DNA from: Enoplolaimus lenunculus
Taxonomy: Eukaryota; Nematoda; Enoplea; Enoplida; Thoracostomopsidae
Assembly: GCA_030248215.1 (NCBI GenBank)
Contig: JASANG010002823.1
Coordinates: 34,215 to 98,214 of the forward strand
Reading direction: 5' to 3'
DNA: 64,000 bases
Part shown: one piece after another, positions 1 to 12,350 of the stretch
Position numbering within the stretch: the stretch's first letter is position 1
Layout of the letters: each line of letters starts with the position of its first letter
Notes under the pieces: model-generated
Seen by the model: the letters and a program-made list of their open reading frames with translations, nothing else
Databases searched by the model: none
Told to the model about the DNA's origin: nothing
Made by a program: the position numbers and the translations under genes

Positions 1-73
1 ATAGATTTGACTTATGCCTTGATAGTTTATTAGCTGTGGTACGTAAAATGATTCTGTAAATAATCAAAGTTCA

Positions 74-247
74 CCCATGTAAACATCATGCGCAGATCGT
101 TTTTCCGTGGCGCTGCAATAGAGTAAGCATAAGCTTTGCACTATTTTTTGCTTACGCTTGGGCAATGGTATGGCTTGCTCGTACGCTTAGGCTTTTAGGC
201 ATACGTTTTTTGCTACTGTTGCGGCCCTGTTCTTTAACATTGGCCCC
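74..247 (+). mobile_element. Family A MITE
   Basis: It has the A layout: a left end near CCCATGTAAA, then TTTTTCCGTGG, an AATAGAGTAAGC block, TTAGGC-like hexamers, and a right end CGGCCCTGTTC through ATTGGCC. It is diverged from the intact copies. Confidence 0.6.
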
Positions 248-398
248 AAAGTTTTCGACCATATGAAAGGACACGTTTCAAACCGTAGCTTTAGACCGAT
301 TTGCACGAAAATGAGCAGCAAAATACATTGATTGCACTTAAATTAATACATTAATAAAATAGTTTTCAATACATTTGTATCAACTAAACGGTTAAGTT

Positions 399-650
399 GA
401 ACGCTGTCATCGAACGAAATTGATTAATTTCAAGAATTAAACTGTTTCGATTCGATTTCATTGGCTTCAGTTTCTACATTTCAACGCTGTCATCGAATGA
501 AATTCATTAATTTTAAGAATTCAACTGTTTCGATTCGATTTCATTGGCTTCAGTTTTTACATTTCAACGCTGTCATCGAATGAAATTGATTAATTTTAAG
601 AATTCAACTGTTTCGATTCGATTTCATTGGCTTCAGTTTTTACATTTCAA
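399..650 (+). repeat. 83-bp tandem repeat, three copies
   Basis: AACGCTGTCATCGAAYGAAAT starts at about 399, 482 and 565, and the next partial start is at 648. Copies 2 and 3 are nearly identical, copy 1 slightly diverged. Confidence 0.9.
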
Positions 651-928
651 CGCAAAATGTAGTTTTAATTAATTGTTACGCGGAAACGCCTCCACATCGT
701 CTAGCAAGTAAATTTTGAATCTACGTTGAACTCAATAACTGTTCAAACATTAATTTGCTTCGAACGTGCACTTTGCTGGGTCGAAGGTGGGAGTGCATTC
801 GAGTCTCAATTTAAATTTGTAAAACGCAATTTTCAATCAGAAGTTCACAGAGCATAGTTTTCTAGCTAAACTGTTGTTAAAAACACTGCTAAATATTGGT
901 TATTTCTTTATAGTAATAGTAGTTCATA

Positions 929-1145
929 ACTGTAAACTCCAGTGAATTGATTTTAATTCCGAATGAGTTGAATCATTTAATTCTGAATGAGGTCTTTTAG
1001 AACATAGAATTCTGGTTGAATTCATTTTGAGTTAAACTGCCCGGAATTAAAGCAGGTCCGAATGGTTGAATATTTACTATTATTAACTTGGAAATAACCA
1101 GAAATGACAAATTCATTTTCTGAATCAACTCATTAGGATTTACAG
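929..1145 (+). mobile_element. Family B MITE, diverged
   Basis: An ACTGTAAACTCCAGTGAATT left end and a CTCATTAGGATTTACAG right end enclose repeated GAATGAGTTGAAT units. This is the layout of the intact copy at 12527-12777. Confidence 0.65.
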
Positions 1146-1684
1146 CGGAAGAGATGAACGTATGAGGTGTCTAACGCTAATATTCGCAAGTCAAAGCTTA
1201 CGATTACGCTTAGGCTTAAAGTTGTAAAAATACAGTGTAAAACTATCCAACATTTGTTAATTTAGCAAAATATAACGTACCATAAAACCACAACGATAAC
1301 TTAGCGACAAAACTTTAATTGAAAACAAATACAAGTATATTATTGTCTGCTCAAGTAAACGTCCATGCTTCTAGCAATTGATATTCTGTTCGACTTAAAA
1401 TTTGTTACTAAAATTTCAACTCTAAATGAAGTTTCAAATATTTCAACTGAACAAAAGACTCGATACACTGTATCTGAATTGAGTGTAAATAATTGACCTT
1501 ACAGCGCACTTCTAAGTTTCCGTTCCAATCAAATGTTGCCATTATTGTAAATATATAATTGATAAACAAATCAGCATCAAAATATTGAACAAATATTGAG
1601 ATTCAATTAAGAGTTTCTTGCTCCTTGTGGTATCAATTAAAGCCCTTGAAACAGTTTGAACTGCTTTACCCAACTTTGTAACTA

Positions 1685-1936
1685 AACTGTAAATTCCAAT
1701 GAGTATTTAATCAACTCAGATGGAAAGTTAGCGATTTCTGCGTTATTAATAACAGTAAACTTAATTTCTCACTCTGCAGTTTAGTTGATTCTCGCTCTGA
1801 GTTGAGTTGATTCCGGGCATGTTGATTAATTAAATCTGAATGAGTTTGATCAACTCAGAATTGTGAATTTTGATAATCCTAACTCAGACTGAGTGATACA
1901 ACTGAGTTAACATTAACTCACTGGAATTTACAATGT
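1685..1936 (-). mobile_element. Family B MITE
   Basis: It has an AACTGTAAATTCCAATGAGT left end and a right end of AACTCACTGGAATTTACA. The interior is rich in overlapping AACTCAGA / TCTGAGTT motifs. Orientation is opposite to the 12527 copy. Confidence 0.75.
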
Positions 1937-1949
1937 AACAACTTAAACG

Positions 1950-3425
1950 ACAGCTTCTACGTAAGAATCATTGCCGCTTGGAATTCGTTGAACAATATGA
2001 TATCCCTTTACTAAACGGTTCGAAATTTAGAAAAAGCCTGACAAAGCTGATCTTAACAAATTTTTGCTATATTATCGATAGTTAGGTTAGCTATAAGTAC
2101 GCTTTATTGGTTATGTTCTTCTTGTCCATGCATACATACGTTATTCGTCCAATGAATACATTAATTCAATTAAAAAGTTCAGGTACAAGTGCACAATATA
2201 TGATCATTGGTCGCTAGTTAAACCTGAAATTTCACGCCCAAAACCAATCAATTTCAAGACAAAATGGTCTTCAGGTAGTATCCGGAATGAACTGACCAAT
2301 GACGTCTACGGTATAAACAAGCCACTGAACTGGATACAATTTTGGCCAATCAGTGAAATTAATAGTGGTTGTGCAATTATTTTTCTACTGTCAGTGATTG
2401 GTGGGTCGGATTATATCAATATGTCACGGGCAATTTTCATTGGCAATTCAACCCTGAATAGTATAGTTTAAGGTTTCCTTCTCTTCCATAGTCAATTAGA
2501 GTCCACTTCTGGTTACTGCAAGAAACGGACGTAAATAGATGTAAGATTACATTTGAACAAAGAATCCAAAACAGAACATGGCTCCTGCACACTGTCAGTC
2601 TACGTGGAACCGGGACCTTTTTATTAAGCAGCTGGAAAAGCAGGCATACAGAAGTGGCTCGAACTATAAGCCTTCAAATCCTTAAGCGAACGCTCTTCCA
2701 CTGCGTCCCGCAGCCCGCCTCTTCAACTGCTTTTATAGTCGACTATATTTGCAGTCACGTATACTGCCGGCTAGTATACAACACAATCTGCATTACACAT
2801 ATATTGTATATGCACCAGGACAATCATATCTCCCATGCTTATATACGTTACTTACTGCAATAACGCTTTCGCTTAGGTTAAGGTTTAGACCAAAACTTGC
2901 CTAAACCTAAGCATAAAGTAAAACCTGTTAATAAGCCTTTGCCAATGATAAAATCCGTTAATCTTCCACTTCAACTAAGGAGAAATTTTAATTGATACCA
3001 TAAAGAGGAATTTGATATACTATCTGAGTCGTAGTTTTTGGCATTTTGCATCTCAACTCCTACAATGATTGGTTATGTCAACACCACACAATGTCATTAG
3101 CTACTCGTTGCAACGGTTTATGGCGAATCAGAGCTGGTAGCGGCTATCGGTAAAAAACTTAGGCCTTAAAACACATTTGACATGACGGATAGTTAAAGCG
3201 TTTTTAAAAACTGAACAACTATTCCCTGATCCGAAAGCATCCATTCTCGAGAATCGGTTAGCGATCGTCTCAATGCGAATTGTTCCAATAATGTCTCGAG
3301 TACTCGCTTAGGTCTCGAAATATGATTTGTGGCAATTTTCTAGCTTTTCCCTTGAACCTGGTGTAACCGTTGTGGACATCAGTTTGTTGTTTCATAAAGT
3401 ACCACCAGCGTTTGCCAGATTAGTA
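1950..3425. other. No gene seen
   Basis: AT-rich sequence with short chance reading frames only. An A-like scrap of GCCTAAACCTAAGC hexamers lies at about 2868-2935. Confidence 0.5.
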
Positions 3426-3426
3426 A

Positions 3427-3756
3427 GTCATACCACGAGTGGATGATGCATACTTCAATAAGAGAGTGCAACTGGGCACATTCTGTGTAGAAAAGAATGT
3501 ACCCGGCACGCGTTGCGTTTTTGGCCTAAAACCCTTTATTTAGAGTGGGGTACAACCTGTGCGAACCATGACACTTTATGTATCCGGCAACAAAAATGAT
3601 CTGCTTCAAGTTTAACTTAGGGTTATTGCATGTGACAACGACGCTCCCTCTAAACAAAGTGGGGTCAGCCAAAAACGCACCGCCGGCTGTCAAATTTGTA
3701 CCACGCGAAACTCCAAGACTTGCACGCTCTTGTATTATGCACTCTTGGTCATACCC
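3427..3756 (+). mobile_element. Family C MITE
   Basis: It starts ACGAGTGGATGATGCA and ends near CACTCTTGGTCATA. Inside are CTGGGCACATTCTGTGTAGA, GGCACGCGTTGCGTTTTTGG and a CGCACCGCCGGCTGTCAAAT block, the C-family core in inverted arms. Length is about 330 bp. Confidence 0.75.
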
Positions 3757-4683
3757 ATTCCACTACAACAAAAAATTTTGCTTGATCCATTGGACACCTT
3801 GGCCATTTGATCACTAGAAATTATCAGTGAAGGAAACTTTAATTGATACCGTTAGCACTCCACTAAAATCATATCAGAGTTCTCAGATTGAATTCAAAAC
3901 ATATTTTGCTGTTTAACTGAACTCTTATTTATAAAGGCGCCGGTGACTTAACGTGAGAACTTGCAATCCGATTATATAATAAATAATAAAATATATTACT
4001 TTCCAATAAATTCAAATAATGAAGTTTTTAAAATTTTCAGATTCGGACATATCAAACTTATGCTTAAGATTAGGGTTAGGCCATAGCAATCATCGTTGCA
4101 CTGGCGTGTCAGGGTGTATGTGCGTGTTAATGTCATGTATTTAATATATTAATGTCATACTGGTGGATATCGAAATTAGCGTAGAAGGTCCGAAATTCGA
4201 TTCCCGGCGTGATTCTAGTTTCGGCGAAACTTCTGAAATGGTTCGAATTGGCTCACCTAACACTGCATAACAATTCTAATTTGGGGCAATTTGAAAAATG
4301 ACTTAGCTATTACAAGTATAACCATTGAATGCGAACATTCTTCTTTAATTGAAGGCTGGGCTGTAGGTTGGCCGCCGCGTCGTGGCTTGTAGAGCTGACT
4401 TCCTTGATACTGCCATAAGTACCATAATATGGTAATTGATCGAGGAAGATAGCTACAAATTATCCTAATTTTTACCGGTTAGGTACCGAAAGCAGTGGCG
4501 TAGCCAGGAATTCCGCAGAACATAAATCTCGATGTTATAGTTTTTTGAACAGTCGTAGCGGGCGAGATAAAAATATCTGATTTCGAAACATTGGAAAGTT
4601 ATTCAAATTACCTGCTAAAAATGCTTATTCTCTTCATTCTCCAGAACTTTCGGTAGGGTATGTACGTGTTTCTTGTCCCGTCT

Positions 4684-4907
4684 GGGCCCATATTATCAAA
4701 AGTGTATTGCAACTATCATCAGTTTAGTAATAGGTTATCAAACCAACAAACAATTGTAGTTGTTAAAGTCAAAATTCATACAGCAGTAGAGTAAATCATA
4801 TACGAAATATGTCCTGATTTTGGACCATCGGCATTCACTGGTTCGAAAGTTACAAGACCTTTCACCAAGCAATGATACGTGCAACCCACGTACAAGAATA
4901 CGGGCCC
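4684..4907 (+). mobile_element. Family E MITE
   Basis: It has a GGGCCCATATTATC left end and an AGAATACGGGCCC right end. Subterminal inverted arms (CTATCATCAGTTTAGTAATA and ACAAGACCTTTCACCAAGC) are shared with copies at 36735, 42755, 45435, 52624 and 56774. Confidence 0.75.
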
Positions 4908-5537
4908 TGAAGCGAACCACTACCATTTTGCTTTAACCGGAGGCAGAATATCTGTCGATGTAACGCGTTTACATCATATTTTAAATTTCAATAAAAACTC
5001 TTAAAATTGAATAAAAAGAAAAATGAATAAAATTTTCGTCTGTGATCGCTTTTTTTCTGTATTTAATACCTCAAGCTCAAACGAGTAGAAAGCATTTGAC
5101 TCATAAAGTTGAGTAAAGTGTAATTGAAGAGTTAAAGAGTTGCCGCTACAGTAAGTATTTCTACTTGCCGTAGTTGTTACGATCGGAGTAACTAGAAACA
5201 GCACAAAATAATACCATAATTTTGCTTAACTGTCCCAATTGGAACGTATCTAAAAGGGCAACAAGACAGGTGGATAGTCTATTCTGTTGGAAGAAGACAC
5301 TGCTTCACTGGAGCGTCGTTAAAGATTTGCCAAATTTTCTTAATATTCAATATTTAAGCGATTTGTTCCGTCGCGTAGCCTTTCAATCCAAATTCCCAAT
5401 AAAGTCACGTTTTCCCCATAAATAAAGGAGTATTTGACTTTATACCGTGAGACAGGGAACTTTATTTGATTTTACTGGAGTAAACTAAGACATATTTTGC
5501 TATTTCTTTCAACTTTGGAAATGGCAGGTAATACAAA

Positions 5538-6400
5538 CAGTGCATGATGCAAGATTGTGTAAATCTTAGCGTTCCGCATGGTACAAAATGTACCACAGAG
5601 TGTTGCGTTTTTGATCGACCCTCCTGGTTTAGATGGGGGTCGCTGTCACATGCAATATCCCTAAATTAAACTATAAGCAGAGCAATTTTTGTTGCCGAAT
5701 GCATAAAGTGGCACGGTTTGCACAGGTTGTGCCCCCTCTAAATAAAGGGTGATGGTCAAAACGCAACGCGTGCCGGATACATTCTTTTATGCACAGAATG
5801 TACTCAGTAGCATACACTTATTGAAGAGTGCATCAGCCACTCTTGGTTATACCAAGAGTGCATGATACCCTTTAACAAGAGTATGCAACTGGGTAGATTC
5901 TACGTAGAAAAAATGTACCCAGCGCGCGTTGCATTTTTGGCTTACCCCCCTTATATTGGGGGGTGTCAGAATCTTCATAGATGCTGAAATTCATGTGCTG
6001 TTTTCATATACAGAAAAGTGGTTTGATTATATTTTCGGTGTTGGCTGGCAGATACACGTGTAATGAACGTAAAATTCACCCCCCAAATGAGGGAGGGGGT
6101 AGGACCAAAACGCAACGAGTGCTGGTAGATTTAGTTCCATGCAAAACAAGGCGTTTTGCATACTCTTGTTTAAGGGATCATATCCACTCTTGGTTATACC
6201 AAGAGTGCATGACACTCTTTAACAAGACAATGCAACTGGGTACCTTCCGTGAAGAATTTATATCTTCAACAAAAATCAACGTGTATTAAAACCCTCTAAA
6301 TGTATGTCAAAAACACAACGAGTGCTGGTACATTTTAAACCAGTCCAACCTGTCAAGTTGCACACTCTTGTTATCATCCACTCATGGTTATGCTAACTCC
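5538..6400. mobile_element. Cluster of three family C copies
   Basis: One copy runs about 5538-5853 in inverse order. A second, about 5855-6200, has a distinctive interior with a tract of C/G runs and GTGGTTTGATTATATTTTCG. A partial third lies to about 6400. They abut at shared CCACTCTTGGTTATACCAAG junctions, so the copies appear to have inserted into or next to each other's ends. Confidence 0.75.
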
Positions 6401-6689
6401 ACAAAATGTCATTAACTATTTCTTGCACGGGGTATCCGTTATTCTTTGTGGAATAACTGCAAATGTGTGTATCAAGCAACTGCGTATCGTGGTTTCGCTA
6501 TTTTCTTACCCTAAACTTTCCAGTAAAAGACATCCAAGCGTAACCTACATGATTATATACCTGGATCAAATCGGTAAACCGGTTTATCCCGTTTTGCTAT
6601 AGCATTAGTCTACGAACATTTCCCTAACACTTTCAAAAAATCGTGTATCCACTGCTGGTGTTAATTAGCTTAGAGTTGAAAATTAAAAA

Positions 6690-7345
6690 AGCGTTTGAAG
6701 TAGCGTTTTATTTTTGACACAAAACCTACGGCGTCATACTGTAAAGTGCAGTATGATCGCTTTTGTTAAGCATATCAAGAAAAATGTGTATAAAAGCTAT
6801 GCATGTCAGTCCAGCCTAGAAAATCCTTAATCTGCTGCTGGCGTTAATTCAAAGTGTTTAAAATAGCGTTTTATTTTTGACACAAAACCTACTGCATCGT
6901 ACTGCAAAGTGCAGTATGATCGCTTTTGTTGGAAAAAACCCATTGTGTTGATGCTAAGCATATCAAGAAAAATGTCTATTCAAAAAGTGTTTAAAATAGC
7001 GTTTTATTTTTGGCACAATTCCTACTGCATCAAATCACCAAAGTCAGTTTGATCAACAGTACCGGCAAAGCCCATTAGCTTGAGTCAAGCGTGGTTATCA
7101 ACGAGCGAAGCGTCATGTGCATCACTGCTACCGCTAAAATCTTGAATCCCTTATGTTTGATTTGACAAAAATTACAAAAATGCAATAAGCGTTTAAAATA
7201 GCGTTGTATTTTTAACACAATTTCTACTGCAATGAGACCACCTTTTTTCGGTATGGGCTAACTTTGATACAGAAGAACTATTACGTTGATTCAAGCGTAT
7301 CTTAGAGATGAGCGAAGCGCTAGGTACATCACACCCACTTATGTC
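6690..7345 (+). repeat. Degenerate ~150-bp tandem repeat, four copies
   Basis: The phrase AATAGCGTTTTATTTTTGAC recurs near 6700, 6860, 6995 and 7195 (last copy GTTGTATTTTTAACAC), each followed by CACAAAACCTACTGCATC-like text. Three also carry an AGCATATCAAGAAAAATGT or GAGCGAAGCG tail. Copies are clearly diverged. Confidence 0.75.
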
Positions 7346-7349
7346 AATT

Positions 7350-8455
7350 TCAAAAGTGTTAAATCGAATGAAATACTTACAAGTTCATCAGGATTTAGTT
7401 TCGACTATTTGTTTTAAGATATTCTCTCTTAATCGTGTCTGCGACGTTAAAGTTTACACTTCCTGACTACAGTAATTTCACCGCAGAAAATCAAACGTTT
7501 TCTATATCTCTCTCGTCTACTGATCTCTATTATCACTATCCCACAGTGGCTTGTCCGTGGTGTAATGTTGATAGTAAAATAACCGATAGGGATTTCCCTT
7601 CTTCAAAAACAAACATTTCACGGTAACGATTTGTATTTTTTTGTATATTTACCTTTATTCGTCAAAGACAACAAAATTATACTTGGGATCGATCCTATAC
7701 GCTGAAAGTTTAAGATAATCTTTTAAAAAGAAAAATTACATAGCTAGCGTTCTAGAAAAAAATACATAATTTATTTAAGAAACTTTGACACAAATACGCA
7801 TATATATTTCAACAACATTATATAAATAGATATTGCTAAAAACATTTTCTGACACACGGTTGATTCAAAATCAAAACACTTTTTCTCCACATTTAGACAC
7901 GAAAATTTGAATGTTTTTTTCTGATCTGGAAATCAGCATAACCAACCACCCGTAATATAAAAGTGCTTGCCTCAATATAATAGTAAATTTCTTACTCTCA
8001 GTCGGCATTATTTTGTAAAGAAAAACATTTTTAATCAGTACTTTAGCCAATGATCACATCACAGCCCGTATCATAAAGAACAAACCTGAACGACGTTGCA
8101 GACAGTAGCGAATCCCCGCAATTTTGCCAAAAGAGTACGCGATCCAATTATATGTAATGAAAATAAGCCCGCAGGCGAAGCCAACGACAATAAAACACTA
8201 TTTAAGTACTAAATTTTACCGTAGAATTTTAGTCTTGATGGCGTTGCCTAGGCATGGATGTTCTCATTGGATTCGGCAATGACTGCAATGTCTACTGCGC
8301 TTAGTGTGATTTTTAGAGCGAAGCAGCGTACTGCGTATTTCTAAAACTGATGTTCCGTTTATCTTTCTAAATATATTTTTTCTTCTAAATTGCGTCTAAT
8401 TTAGTGCGCGTCTATGCTTACAGAGGCGTTTATTTTGCTATTTTTTTGACCGATT
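7350..8455. other. No gene seen
   Basis: AT-rich. An open stretch at 7435-7626 has no recognisable protein and no convincing splice sites. Confidence 0.45.
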
Positions 8456-8477
8456 CACAAAAGGTTTAGTATATTAT

Positions 8478-8592
8478 TTTTACATATATATAAATATATA
8501 AATATATAAATATATATTATACATAATATATACATTTATACATATATTATATATATTTATATATCAATAGGTATATGTATATATGTACAACA
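8478..8592. repeat. AT-rich simple repeat
   Basis: An imperfect TATATAAATATATAAATA and TATACATATAT tract of about 115 bp. Confidence 0.9.
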
Positions 8593-8924
8593 TTTACCAT
8601 GCATTTTTTCAGGGATACGGTATTATTCAGTCAAGTCGAGGTTTTGAAACACTTTTAAGAGCAACAGCAGTTGATGAAGTGAAAAAGCAGAAAAAACACC
8701 ATCAAATACGACAATTTGAAACATTTTAGAACACTCAGAACTTTAATTTACACTATGCAACATCAATAATTTAAATATATTAGTCAAAGTCGTTGGGAAA
8801 CTTACGAAATCATAGTATATATGGTAAAAAATGAATTCCTTAATAACACATGGTAGTATTATACCCTTTACTCTATATCAATTATCCCGACTTCACATCC
8901 CGAAGTTCCTTAATCCGTTAAGCG

Positions 8925-9085
8925 CAATAGCGGATTCAAGGAAGGTCACTGAGTGCCTTGCGATCCAACAGGGATCAAATGAAAATGTTGTTTTTAGATT
9001 TAGTGCTAAAATTGCGTTTGGCTTCTCGCTCGTTTCTATCTGGGCCGCTTTTTCATTATTATAATCAAGCCGGCCGCATCACAGA
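8925..9085 (+). mobile_element. Family I repeat fragment
   Basis: The conserved block TAAAATTGCGTTTGGCTTC followed by TCGCTCG occurs here and at 11370, 13670, 14164 and 44035. The surrounding GCGGATTCAAGG text resembles the GCGGATCCA ends of family H. Confidence 0.5.
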
Positions 9086-9836
9086 TTTGCAGTTCGGCCA
9101 CTGTTGAGCGTTCAACCACCACGTACATATATACTTCCTGTCTGTTGCTACAGGATATATTGAGATCAGTAGGTTCAAGTACGACTTTAAGCTACTGATT
9201 AAACTTAGGAAATTAACAGGATGCTAAAATGCATAAAGGCATCAATCTAATTTCTAATTCTCACACATTTATTTATGTTGAAATAATGGCTCTAGTGCCC
9301 TTGCCGCAAATTTCAGGTTAAGGTTGAAGCTTAGTCTTAGGATAAGTGTTTAGACATAGGCTTGAGCTTAAGCTTAACCCTTTCCTAATTGTACGCTTAA
9401 TAATGGCTGTCGGCGGAGACTACAGGTGACGAAATAAGTATGTTACATAATTTACAACAGGAGGCCTAGGGACAACTCGTCTAACGCGGCACTCGGCCAT
9501 TACCGTCACTTCTAAACTGAGGCATTGTAAACAGCGTAGAAACATAACACACTAATTACCGTTTTACAACTGCAAACGTATCGCAAAAGTTCAAGCAGTC
9601 TTTAATGTTTCCTGAATATTTATAAATTTCATCCTTCCGATATTCCACTAAAAATATTCTAATTTAAGGTTAAGCTAACCATTAGATAGTATCAATCCCT
9701 GCTGGATATTCCACGAAGAAACACTACAGCAATCCTTAGATACCGTGTAGAACATGATTGGACATTATTCAATTTTAAACAAACATTATTAGTGTCACCT
9801 ATTTTAAGTTTCGATTTATACAAAAAATATAATCAC

Positions 9837-10025
9837 GGCCTATGCATAGAACAGGGCCGGATCGGTTTCTGGAGGGGCTATAATAGAGTCAGTTTAAGCT
9901 TTAGACTATTTTTTGTTTAGGCTTACGTTTAGGCTTAGGAATAGGCTCCTCCATACGCTTAGGCTTATGCTTAGGTTTAGGAATATGCTTATACTACTGT
10001 TCCGGCCCTGTTCTATACATGGGCC
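9837..10025 (+). mobile_element. Family A MITE, near full length
   Basis: The terminal inverted repeats are GGCCTATGCATAGAACAGGG and the complement CCCTGTTCTATACATGGGCC. Inside are AATAGAGTCAGTTTAAGCTT and a run of TTAGGC-type hexamers. About 189 bp. Confidence 0.85.
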
Positions 10026-10645
10026 ATAATCACCATGTAGCGACGATTTATTATATATTTCCGACGTGTATTTATCAAAGTTACCTTGTCGACAGACTTA
10101 AACGAAACTTTAATTGATAAAGTTTAAGTGGTTTAACGCGTATTGGTCAAAACGGAAACTATTTGAACGCACTTTTCATTCGTGTTTATCCAATAGATAT
10201 TGACGCGATTCACCAACAGCAAACGTTCAGAGATTACTTCAAAGCGGAAGTACTTAGAATCAATATATAGTAGCATAGATATGTAAGTGGTCTAGTTTGA
10301 ATTAACTGGCGGATCAAGAGAAAAATGACGATGTAAAGTACAATTTCACGTCTTTTAGTCATGTTAAATAGTCGACGAAGTGTTTAAGTCGACAAATCGC
10401 GTTTGAAATACAATCTAAATTTCGCAATAAAAACTATATATTTTGCACCTTATAATATCAACATAATACAATGATCGTTAAAAGTTGAATTAATATTAAA
10501 ATTTATAGGGTTTAATTAAACAGTAATGGAAGAGTAAAAATAGTCTCTGCTGACCTTCAAAAATAACTTAAGTTCATGGATTGCTTTGAACAATTATTAC
10601 ATTCGTTGGTTATATCAATATGTTGTCGGTTCTTAGCTTTATAAC

Positions 10646-11100
10646 AGGCTAAACCTAAAACAGGCTAAACCTAAAGCAGGCTAAACCTAAAACAATCTAT
10701 GCCTAAAACAGGTTCAACCTAAAACAGGCTAAACCTAAAACTGACTAAACCTAAAACAGGCTCAACCTAAAACAGGCTCAACCTAAAACAGGCGATACCT
10801 AAAACAGGCTACACCTAAAACAGGCTAAACCTAAAACAGGCTAAACCTAAAACAGGCTAAGCCTAAAACAGGCTAAACCTAAAACAGGTTAAACATAAAC
10901 AGGCTAAACCTAAAACAGGCTAAACCTAAAACAGGCTAAATCTAAAACAGGCCAACCCTAAAACAGGCTAAACTTAAACAGGCTAAACCCAAAACAGGCT
11001 CAACCTAAAACAGGCTAAACTTAAACAGGCTAAAACTAAAACAGGCTAAACCTAAAACAGGCTAAATTTAAACAGGCTAAACCTAAAACAGGCTAAACTA
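10646..11100 (+). repeat. 16-bp tandem array (ACAGGCTAAACCTAAA)n
   Basis: About 28 copies of a 16-bp unit with point variants (CTCAACC, CTAAATC) and 1-bp length changes. The hexamer GGCTAA/CCTAAA content resembles the core of family A, which may be its source. Confidence 0.95.
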
Positions 11101-11254
11101 AAATTGATAATTCTCAAGTGAAATAGGTAGACAAAGCACTTACTATTACGATTTAGCTCGTTTCATGACGGTCTTAAACCGTTCACGTCCATGTGCAATT
11201 GAAAACGCGCTGTGAAACAAATAAATACAGTAATCCAACTGAGTATGGTCGCTA

Positions 11255-11560
11255 AATGAATGATGAGTGTTGAAGGAAGAGTGTGGAAATAGGCCCTGGC
11301 GCGATTCAATGAACGTCAAACTGGCTAAGACCGTTCCAATAGGATTCAAATCTAAAATTTCTTTTAAGTTTAGCATTAAAATTGCGTTAGGCTTATCGCT
11401 CACTTTGCCGGCGAGCCATTTTGACCATTGCCTATCGCGTGGTCTCCTGAATTCGAAATTTCTGGATTCGACAAATGCTCATTTCAAAACGCGTTCAATA
11501 TTTTTGGTTCGCTATGAAGACGAGCACAAGGTACACCTGATGAGCTACTGAAATTAATGC
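11255..11560 (+). mobile_element. Family I-like repeat region
   Basis: AGCATTAAAATTGCGTTAGG plus CTTATCGCTCAC matches the family I core. Both strands are open here, but neither translation is recognised, so it is read as repeat. Confidence 0.4.
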
Positions 11561-12169
11561 CACTACTCGTTTACGATTGGATACAATTTAAAAATACGAG
11601 GAACCAATCAAATTCCGGCAATGATCCACAATCCGTATGCTTTGATAGGAACCAACAAATTGAATAAAATGTTTCAAATCAGCGAGCCTGGATGACAGAT
11701 TTTACGAGTTCGTACCCTCATATCGTAAAAATATTCACAGTGTAAAATTTGATTTAAAATGTTGTTATAAGCCAAAAGTGGATCCTTAATATTTTTATTT
11801 ACCTTTGCTTCGCGATTTCGGTTAATAGAAAATCATGGGAAAATGACAATATGCCACTCAACTAACTCAGCTAACCGCTATAAATCTGATGTGAAATTGG
11901 TTAATTTAACTCTAATCGTTAACCTGTTCGCGTTTTATACCAGAAACTCATTTTAATATTATCTATCATACGTTTAAGGCTCAAAATAACGCGAAGGTTG
12001 GGTTGAGTTTGTGAATGTTTGATCGTTTTAACCACCAAACTCAATTTTGATTTTAAATTAAATTTAATGAAGTAAGAGTTACGTATCATTTTTCTCCGGA
12101 ATCCCGAAATTCTGAACGCGAAAAAAGCCACCTGGTCATGCTTTACGCTGCTGGATCATACATACCAAT

Positions 12170-12350
12170 GAGCCAATATAGATCAGAGACGAACCGTTTT
12201 TCTGTGGGACTGTTATGGATTTAGCTAAAGCTTTAGACTAATTTTTCACTTAAGCTTATGCTTTCGTATAGGTTTATTGTTACTCTTAGGCTTAGGCTTA
12301 GGCATAGGGTTAGGAATATGCTAATTCTACTGTTACGGCCTTGGGTCATA
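12170..12350 (+). mobile_element. Family A MITE
   Basis: The block order is ACCGTTTTTCTGTGGGACTG, then AAGCTTTAGACTAATTTTT, then TTAGGC hexamers, then ACTGTTACGGCC. The terminal repeats are partly degraded. Confidence 0.75.

Noticed and set aside
4160-4215. tRNA-like B box (AATTCGATTCCC)
   Set aside because: No A box at the proper distance and no cloverleaf. A single short match is expected by chance.
9300-11100. Interstitial telomere from TTAGGC or CCTAAA hexamers
   Set aside because: Hexamers lie inside MITEs with defined ends or in a 16-bp array with another period. There is no long pure hexamer run.
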